Assembly (NCBI GenBank): GCA_023229615.1
Contig: JALNYX010000004.1
Span: 1-34,873 of the forward strand
DNA from: Candidatus Moraniibacteriota bacterium
Lineage (GTDB): Bacteria > Patescibacteriota > Minisyncoccia > Moranbacterales > UBA9337
Direction: 5' to 3'
Length of the DNA: 34,873 nucleotides
The position numbers and the translations under genes were made by a program. Below, piece after piece: positions 30,632 through 34,873 of this stretch. Position 1 is the first letter of the stretch; each line of letters begins with the position of its first letter. Below the pieces are notes generated by a model. It was not told the origin of the DNA, made no database searches, and was given only the letters and a program-made list of their open reading frames with translations.

Positions 30632-30907
30632 ATGCATGATTTTTTGCTTGCTAAGGAGATAGTTGATGAGGTTTTGAAAATTGTCGGGGAAAAAAAATTG
30701 AAAAAAGTTTCTCGAGTTGATGTCGAGATTGGTCAGATTGCGATGGCGCACGACGGACACGATGAGCATATTGAAGATATTTCGATTGAAAATTTGAAGT
30801 TTGGATTGGAAGGAATTTCGAGAAATACCATTTTGAAGGATGCGGAATTTGGTATAAAAAAAATTGAAGGCGAACATTGGAAAATTGTTTTAATTGAAGG
30901 GGAATAG
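30632..30907 (+). CDS. hypA: Short HypA-like nickel chaperone without zinc domain
   Basis: 91 residues (usual HypA about 113-120). It begins MHDFLLAKEIVDEVLKIV, with the nickel-binding Met1-His2 conserved, and continues through the HypA strand VSRVDVEIGQIA and NLKFGLEGISRNTILKDA. The zinc-ribbon half (two CxxC pairs) is completely absent; there are no cysteines. An unusual AHDGHDEHIED stretch (H40, H43, H46) stands where the loop after strand 2 lies and could bind nickel. It starts 4 bases after the large subunit, so co-expression is clear. No HypB is in the window. Confidence 0.85.
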   Translation: MHDFLLAKEIVDEVLKIVGEKKLKKVSRVDVEIGQIAMAHDGHDEHIEDISIENLKFGLEGISRNTILKDAEFGIKKIEGEHWKIVLIEGE

Positions 30908-30936
30908 AGTGTTTTTTTAATTGATTATTATAAATA

Positions 30937-31076
30937 GGACTTACGCATTTAGATAATTTTCGTATGGTTTTCCGAAAAAATATTTTTTTCTCCGGTCCTT
31001 TCGAGAGACACGGACAGCTGCGAAAAAAACATTTTTCCGGGAAACCGAGAGTTTTGTTATCTAATTACGCAAGTCT
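30937..31076. repeat. MITE-like palindromic element, copy 2
   Basis: About 140 bp. The left end GACTTACGCATTTAGATAA (30938-30956) matches the reverse complement of the right end (31057-31075) at 16 of 19 positions. GGTTTTCCGAAAAAAT (30966-30981) mirrors ATTTTTCCGGGAAACC (31031-31046). TA flanks both sides. No ORF is inside; size and structure suggest a non-autonomous element. It lies directly upstream of gap. Confidence 0.75.
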
Positions 31077-31088
31077 TAAATAAAAAAT

Positions 31089-32096
31089 ATGTTTGGAAAA
31101 AAGAAAGTTAAAATTGCAATTAATGGGTTTGGGAGAATTGGGCGGCCGTCGCTTAAGATTGCTTTGGAAAAAGGAATCGAAGTTGTCGCAATCAATGATT
31201 TGACTGATATTGAAACTGTCGCGCATCTGCTCAAATATGATTCATCATATGGAGTGTATGCAAAAAATGTGGAAGTGGACAAGGAAAAAAGCGAGCTTGT
31301 TGTTGATGGAAAAAGAATTAAATATTTTTCTGAGATGGATCCGAAAAATCTTCCCTGGGAAAAGTTGCAGGTGGACGTGGTTTTGGAGTGTACAGGAGCG
31401 TTTCTCACGAAAGAAAAGGTGCAAGCGCATCTCGATGCGGGAGCGAAGAAAGTTTTGATGTCCGCTCCTCCCAAGGATGATGTCCCGGTATATCTTTTGG
31501 GTGTGAATGAAAAAGAATATCAAGGCGAAGCGGTGGTTTCCAATGGATCTTGCACGACCAATTGTTTGGCGCCGATGATAAAGGTGTTGGACGAACTTTG
31601 CGGAATTGAAAAAGGGTTTATGACCACCACTCATTCATATACCAATGATCAAAGAGTTCTTGATCTTCCGCACAAAGATTTGCGACGAGCCAGAGCGGCT
31701 GCGCTTAATATCATTCCGACTTCTACCGGAGCGGCAAAAACAGTAGGAAAGGTAATCAAACATTTGGAGGGAAAAATTGATGGAATTTCACTCCGCGTTC
31801 CGACGCCAGTTGTTTCGATTGTTGATTTTGTTTGTACAGTAAAAAATCCGAAATCAGCTGAAGAAATTAACGTTGTTTTCCGCGAGGCATCCAAGGGGGA
31901 ATTGGCGGGAATATTGGATGCGACTGACAAAGAATTGGTGTCGATGGATTACAAAATGAATCCGATGAGTGCAATTGTGGATCTTCCGCTCACGATGTCG
32001 CAGGATAATATGGTGAAAATTGTAGGATGGTATGATAATGAATGGGGGTATTCAAACCGTTTAGTGGAAATGGCAGAATATATCTCGAAATTGTAA
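31089..32096 (+). CDS. gap: Glyceraldehyde-3-phosphate dehydrogenase
   Basis: 335 residues, normal. NAD(P)-binding INGFGRIGRPSLKIA starts the Rossmann domain. The catalytic cysteine is in SNGSCTTNCLAP, the phosphate-binding THSYTNDQRVLD and the RRARAAALNIIPTSTGAAKT segment follow, and WYDNEWGYSNRLVEM closes the protein. It oxidises glyceraldehyde 3-phosphate with phosphate, producing the NAD(P)H that a group 3 hydrogenase could reoxidise. The ATG at 31089 gives a slightly long FGKKK leader; no SD. It is followed by a clear terminator. Confidence 0.97.
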   Translation: MFGKKKVKIAINGFGRIGRPSLKIALEKGIEVVAINDLTDIETVAHLLKYDSSYGVYAKNVEVDKEKSELVVDGKRIKYFSEMDPKNLPWEKLQVDVVLECTGAFLTKEKVQAHLDAGAKKVLMSAPPKDDVPVYLLGVNEKEYQGEAVVSNGSCTTNCLAPMIKVLDELCGIEKGFMTTTHSYTNDQRVLDLPHKDLRRARAAALNIIPTSTGAAKTVGKVIKHLEGKIDGISLRVPTPVVSIVDFVCTVKNPKSAEEINVVFREASKGELAGILDATDKELVSMDYKMNPMSAIVDLPLTMSQDNMVKIVGWYDNEWGYSNRLVEMAEYISKL

Positions 32097-32109
32097 AATT
32101 ATTTTTTCC

Positions 32110-32143
32110 AAAAAACCGCCTCGATTTTTCGAAGCGGTTTTTT
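32110..32143 (+). terminator. Terminator after gap
   Basis: AAAAAACCGC-c-TCGA (32110-32124), loop TTTT, TCGA-a-GCGGTTTTTT (32129-32143). The A-run and T-run on opposite sides make it potentially bidirectional. Confidence 0.85.
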
Positions 32144-32156
32144 ATTTGCTAAAATA

Positions 32157-32185
32157 TTGACAGAAATATTTAGTTGATATATACT
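32157..32185 (+). promoter_or_regulatory. Promoter of the MarR-family gene
   Basis: TTGACA (32157-32162), 17-base spacer, TATACT (32180-32185), about 38 bases before the ATG. Confidence 0.8.
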
Positions 32186-32200
32186 TGATATGTAAAGTAT
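32181..32200. promoter_or_regulatory. Candidate operator for MarR autoregulation
   Basis: ATACTT (32181-32186) and AAGTAT (32195-32200) form a perfect 6-8-6 inverted repeat overlapping the -10 element and the expected start site. MarR proteins often bind such sites in their own promoter. Confidence 0.5.
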
Positions 32201-32222
32201 TAAGCAACTAATTATCAATATT

Positions 32223-32651
32223 ATGAAATCTGTTAATTTATCATTAAAAGTATTTATTAATTTATCTAAGATTTTAACTGAAAATAGTCGCCGATTTAAT
32301 GGCGGTTTGGATGGGCTTGGTTTTAATGAGTTTGTAATCTTGCTTCATTTGAATCAATCTCCTGATAAAAAAATTCGTAGAATAGACTTGGCGGAGAAGA
32401 TGGGCCTTACCGCTTCAGGAGTAACTAGGATACTGGCTCCAATGGAAAAAATAGGTTTGATTAAAAAAGAGACTGCCTCAAGAGATGCGCGAGTTAGTTA
32501 TGTCACGATAACTTCCAGCGGACAGCGTAATTTAACTGAAACATTAGAAAATACTCAATCATTTTTTGAAGAAATATTTCCTCCCAGTAAACTCAAAGAA
32601 TTAACCAAATTATCAGATTTACTCATTGAGCTTGGTGGAGTTATAAAATAA
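32223..32651 (+). CDS. MarR-family transcriptional regulator
   Basis: 142 residues, typical. A helical start (dimerisation), then the winged helix: NEFVILLHLNQSPDKKIRRI, DLAEKMGLTASGVTRILAPM as the recognition helix-turn-helix, GLIKKETASRDARVSYVTIT as the wing with the conserved D-x-R pair. The C-terminal helix closes the dimer. It is a single-gene unit between two terminators; the palindrome in its promoter points to autoregulation. The ligand is unknown, and the genes after it are in separate units. Confidence 0.92.
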   Translation: MKSVNLSLKVFINLSKILTENSRRFNGGLDGLGFNEFVILLHLNQSPDKKIRRIDLAEKMGLTASGVTRILAPMEKIGLIKKETASRDARVSYVTITSSGQRNLTETLENTQSFFEEIFPPSKLKELTKLSDLLIELGGVIK

Positions 32652-32705
32652 AATTCTTTAAATAGTTTCGCGCCTCTGATAGTGCGCTGATATAATATAT
32701 GTTAT

Positions 32706-32741
32706 AAAAAAACCGCTTCGATGAATTGAAGCGGTTTTTTT
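32706..32741. terminator. Terminator after the MarR gene
   Basis: AAAAAAACCGCTTC (32706-32719), loop GATGAATT, GAAGCGGTTTTTTT (32728-32741). It is near-identical in plan to the terminator after gap and could work in both directions. Confidence 0.85.
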
Positions 32742-32743
32742 AT

Positions 32744-32772
32744 TTGTCAAAATACTAGAGGGGATGTAAAAT
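32744..32772 (+). promoter_or_regulatory. Repeat-borne promoter A
   Basis: TTGTCA (32744-32749), 17-base spacer, TAAAAT (32767-32772). The spacer reads AAATACTAGAGGGGATG. It is one of three copies of this promoter design downstream of the MarR gene, lying directly after a terminator T-run and about 140 bases before the next ATG. Confidence 0.6.
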
Positions 32773-32913
32773 TGAGACACGGATAGAGAAATTTAAATTT
32801 TTGAATAATGTGGACTTTTGTGGTGGAAATAAATATGACAATTTTACCTTTGTAAATTTAAGAGGGAAGGAGTGCTTTTAATATATAATAAAAAAAATAA
32901 AATATTTAAAAAT

Positions 32914-33687
32914 ATGAACAAAAGAATGCTAATCATTTTCATAGTAACAGTTGCGCTGGTCTTGGGAATAATAGTAGTCTTATTTGAGAACAGTAAAAAC
33001 CAAGACAAAAACAAATCAGCTGCAATAGTGTCATCATCAGCAGAACAAGCGTTTTTATTTTCAGATTCTGTCTTAACTGGAATGCGCAAAAGCTATACCG
33101 GAGATACTTTTGTGACATATGAAACACGTAGCGGTAAAGTTCATGAATATTATCAAGAAAAATTAAGTAAAGATGGGTGGAGGAAAATTGAAGATTTAGG
33201 AGAAGAAGATATGACAGAATGCGGAGGTGATTGGGGTGGGGTTTATGAAAAATCGGAAATGAAAATTAAAATACATATTTGCGGAGATGAAGCCGAAGGA
33301 ATTTCTAAGGATGTTAGCTTCACCTTTTATAACATTGAGCCGGAAAAAGTTTTAGGCAATAATTTTTTAGGCGCTGGACCAAATTGCGCTGTTGATGCAG
33401 AAATTAAATCTATAGAAGCTTGTGACACTGGCTCGAGTATTAAATTTAAATTAGTTATGGCAAGCGATAGGATTAATAGTTTTAGGGCAAATCTTGGTAG
33501 TTATGCTTGGAAAGAGGCATATGATATTCAAAATTTAAAGGGTAATGTTGAATTTGAAATGCTATACGAAAAAGGATGGGAGTATCACATTGAAAACGCA
33601 CTTGTTCTTCCTGTTGTTGTTTCAGGAAATGATCATTTTGATTGCTCCTCTGCAAAAAAGAATGTTGAGATAACTAGATGTAGGTAA
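32914..33687 (+). CDS. Membrane-anchored extracytoplasmic protein of unknown function
   Basis: 257 residues from the ATG at 32914 (MNKRMLIIFIVTVALVLGII). One N-terminal helix follows two basic residues and is uncleaved by appearance; the rest is hydrophilic and presumably outside. It contains an HEYYQEKLSKDGWRKIEDLG stretch like small lipoprotein/periplasmic domains with a strand-helix pattern. Six cysteines in the outer part (ECGG, HICGD, NCAV, EACD, DCSS, TRCR) could form disulfides. I cannot assign a family. It is transcribed from the repeat-borne promoter A. Confidence 0.75.
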   Translation: MNKRMLIIFIVTVALVLGIIVVLFENSKNQDKNKSAAIVSSSAEQAFLFSDSVLTGMRKSYTGDTFVTYETRSGKVHEYYQEKLSKDGWRKIEDLGEEDMTECGGDWGGVYEKSEMKIKIHICGDEAEGISKDVSFTFYNIEPEKVLGNNFLGAGPNCAVDAEIKSIEACDTGSSIKFKLVMASDRINSFRANLGSYAWKEAYDIQNLKGNVEFEMLYEKGWEYHIENALVLPVVVSGNDHFDCSSAKKNVEITRCR

Positions 33688-33996
33688 ATAAATTGTTTTA
33701 CGATAAGCTATCTATCGCAGAGTATTACTTGGTGAAAGAAAAATTTTAGTTTATGCGATTTCATAGACTTGCATTATGAAAAATTTTACCTCGATTCATT
33801 TAGTCTTTTTTGTTTGCAAAAATATTAGGGGGAAGGTAAAATTAAGGCAGAAGTGATGCAATAATTTTCGAGGTAGAGAATGCGTGTTATGAGTAGAATT
33901 TTTTTTAATTTATTTATAGCGGAGGGAAATATAAAATTTTATCCATTATCGTTACAAAAATGATTTAATTTTACAATTATAATAAACCAGTATATC
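33688..33996. other. Gene-free gap with a degenerate terminator/promoter repeat
   Basis: No coding sequence is supported in these 309 bases. It contains a degraded form of the terminator sequence seen after gap (ACCTCGATTCATTTAGTC then a T-run, about 33788-33811), promoter B, and A/T-rich filler with a GGTGAAAG...TTTTACC imperfect inverted repeat (about 33731-33790). Confidence 0.6.
33814..33842 (+). promoter_or_regulatory. Repeat-borne promoter B
   Basis: TTGCAA (33814-33819), 17-base spacer AAATATTAGGGGGAAGG, TAAAAT (33837-33842). It has the same arrangement and spacer sequence pattern as promoters A and C. Confidence 0.55.
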
Positions 33997-34221
33997 ATGA
34001 AAAAATATATTAAAAAAATTATCTTAGGTTTTATTTTATTATTAGCAGTAATAGTCGTTTTTAAAATTGTTCAAAATTCAGCGTGCCCAAAATACAAAGA
34101 TTGTATGCCGCAGTCATGTCCTTATCTAGATGAAGCTAATTGTCAAAAATGGGCCTGGAGCGAGGAAGGATGTAAAAAAATCGATTGGTACTGCAAGGGA
34201 AGAACTGAAATAGTTGAGTAA
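33997..34221 (+). CDS. Small cysteine-rich membrane-anchored protein
   Basis: 74 residues. KKYIKKIILGFILLLAVIVV is a basic-start transmembrane anchor. The outer part has six cysteines in CPKYKDCMPQSCPYL, NCQKWAWSEEGC and WYCKG, a spacing suggesting three disulfides. No family is recognised. It has no Shine-Dalgarno, like most core genes. Codon use and A/T content match the neighbouring unknown genes, so these three may have a common origin. Confidence 0.65.
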   Translation: MKKYIKKIILGFILLLAVIVVFKIVQNSACPKYKDCMPQSCPYLDEANCQKWAWSEEGCKKIDWYCKGRTEIVE

Positions 34222-34428
34222 TAGCCGTATCATTAAATACCGAATAATTAAAATTACATTACATGAAAAGAAAGGTTTAAATTTTACGTTGCCGCCTATC
34301 TTGTACTAATTAAAGATGGAAAAATTTTCGAATAATAATTTGAAAAAAATATTAAGTCAACAAATCATTTGGTAATTTTTTAGCTCGAAAAATAAATTGA
34401 AATAAAAATAATTTAAACTATTAAAAAT

Positions 34429-34671
34429 ATGTATCATTTAAAATATCTATATATCGTTGGGTCTGTTGTTGGCGCAGTTGTTGGAGGGATATCTTCGTTC
34501 GCAACTCATTATATTGGTAATTTTAATACCGTAAAATCAATGTCCTTAGTTATGATTAAGGTGGGTTATATATTATCAATAACATCAGCGGTAGTCGGTG
34601 CTTTAATAGGATTAATAGTAGCGCTTGTTGTTCATAGGATTATAAAGCTGCAAAAACTACCAAAAAATTAA
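34429..34671 (+). CDS. Small two-helix membrane protein
   Basis: 80 residues with two hydrophobic segments: IVGSVVGAVVGGISSFATHY and LSITSAVVGALIGLIVALVV, each glycine/alanine-rich as in packed helical hairpins (small-residue GxxxG-like spacing). No charged catalytic residues are visible. Function unknown. An A/T-rich leader of about 200 bases lies before it and no SD is seen. Its 3' side leads to promoter C. Confidence 0.6.
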   Translation: MYHLKYLYIVGSVVGAVVGGISSFATHYIGNFNTVKSMSLVMIKVGYILSITSAVVGALIGLIVALVVHRIIKLQKLPKN

Positions 34672-34825
34672 ATTTATTTTTAATAAAGAAAGGGATTCTT
34701 GATTATGTCTAATAAGAATCTTCAAGGGGAAATATGATTAGGAAAAGTATTATCTAAAAGTGAGCACTTATCTTGTCAAATTGTGGTGAAAATTTCCGTC
34801 TTGATTTATCTGGGTGGTTTTTCAT

Positions 34826-34854
34826 TTGCCAAAATATTAATGAGGGGGTAAAAT
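34826..34854 (+). promoter_or_regulatory. Repeat-borne promoter C
   Basis: TTGCCA (34826-34831), 17-base spacer AAATATTAATGAGGGGG, TAAAAT (34849-34854). Any gene it serves lies beyond the window edge. Confidence 0.55.
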
Positions 34855-34873
34855 TAAGGTAAGGAAAAAAAGT

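Noticed and set aside
34691..34716. GATTCTT..AAGAATC hairpin after the last gene
   Set aside because: The stem is A/T-rich with a 10-base or longer loop and lacks a T-run, so it is not called as a terminator.
33688..34873. Integron-like cassette array (small genes separated by repeats)
   Set aside because: The repeats lack attC core sites (RYYYAAC/GTTRRRY) and read better as decayed terminators plus promoters; no integrase is present.
1..34873. tRNA or rRNA genes
   Set aside because: No cloverleaf with T-loop GTTCRA and conserved arms, and no rRNA signature, was recognised in any intergenic gap.

Overview
The window reads as one chromosomal segment of a low-GC, streamlined bacterium, most likely from the Candidate Phyla Radiation (Patescibacteria), perhaps Parcubacteria-like. 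The evidence is a large ribosomal-protein cluster with no rpmD (L30) between rpsE and rplO, which is a recognised CPR trait; lysine/glutamate-rich tails on several ribosomal proteins; mostly single-copy housekeeping genes; and a fermentative glycolysis plus soluble [NiFe]-hydrogenase gene set. UGA works as an ordinary stop. Almost all core genes start after an A/T-rich stretch with no Shine-Dalgarno (SD) sequence.

Layout. 1-1248: 5'-truncated BaiN/HI0933-type flavoprotein. 1314-12786: tuf with its own promoter, then rpsJ, an elaborately structured leader with an attenuator-like terminator (3064-3240), then rplC-rplD-rplW-rpsS-rplV-rplB-rpsC-rplP-rpmC-rpsQ-rplN-rplX-rplE-rpsN-rpsH-rplF-rplR-rpsE-rplO, closed by a terminator. 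rplB is displaced from its usual place. 12900-17820: typA with its own promoter, a small unknown SD-bearing gene, secY (broken by a one-base frameshift), map and ruvX. 17854-20969: type IV pilin-like protein, family 2 glycosyltransferase, galT and a DedA-family membrane protein.

20975-24929: tpiA-fba-hypC-hypD-hypE, a tight run joining glycolysis to hydrogenase maturation. 25003-26900: a small membrane/zinc-ribbon protein, and on the minus strand a stand-alone HypF C-terminal (Kae1-like) domain whose coding sequence carries tandem repeats and a perfect 34-bp palindrome. 26757-27642: a MITE-like palindrome and an ExoX-like exonuclease. 27680-28437: a self-contained promoter-gene-terminator unit encoding a secreted protein with a PEP-CTERM-like sorting tail, foreign-looking in composition. 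28472-32143: hydrogenase small and large subunits, a short HypA, a second MITE-like element, GAPDH and a terminator. 32157-34873: a MarR regulator and three short membrane-anchored unknown proteins, punctuated by copies of a terminator/promoter repeat.

Working together: GalT, TpiA, Fba and GAPDH suggest sugar fermentation. The cytosolic group 3-like hydrogenase could dispose of the reductant as H2. Its maturation set looks cut down: HypC, D and E are complete, HypA lacks its zinc domain, HypF lacks its N-terminal half, HypB and an endopeptidase are absent from the window, and the large subunit ends exactly at the last active-site histidine so that no C-terminal peptide needs removal. This minimal hydrogenase pathway and the rplC leader RNA are the two most interesting systems here.
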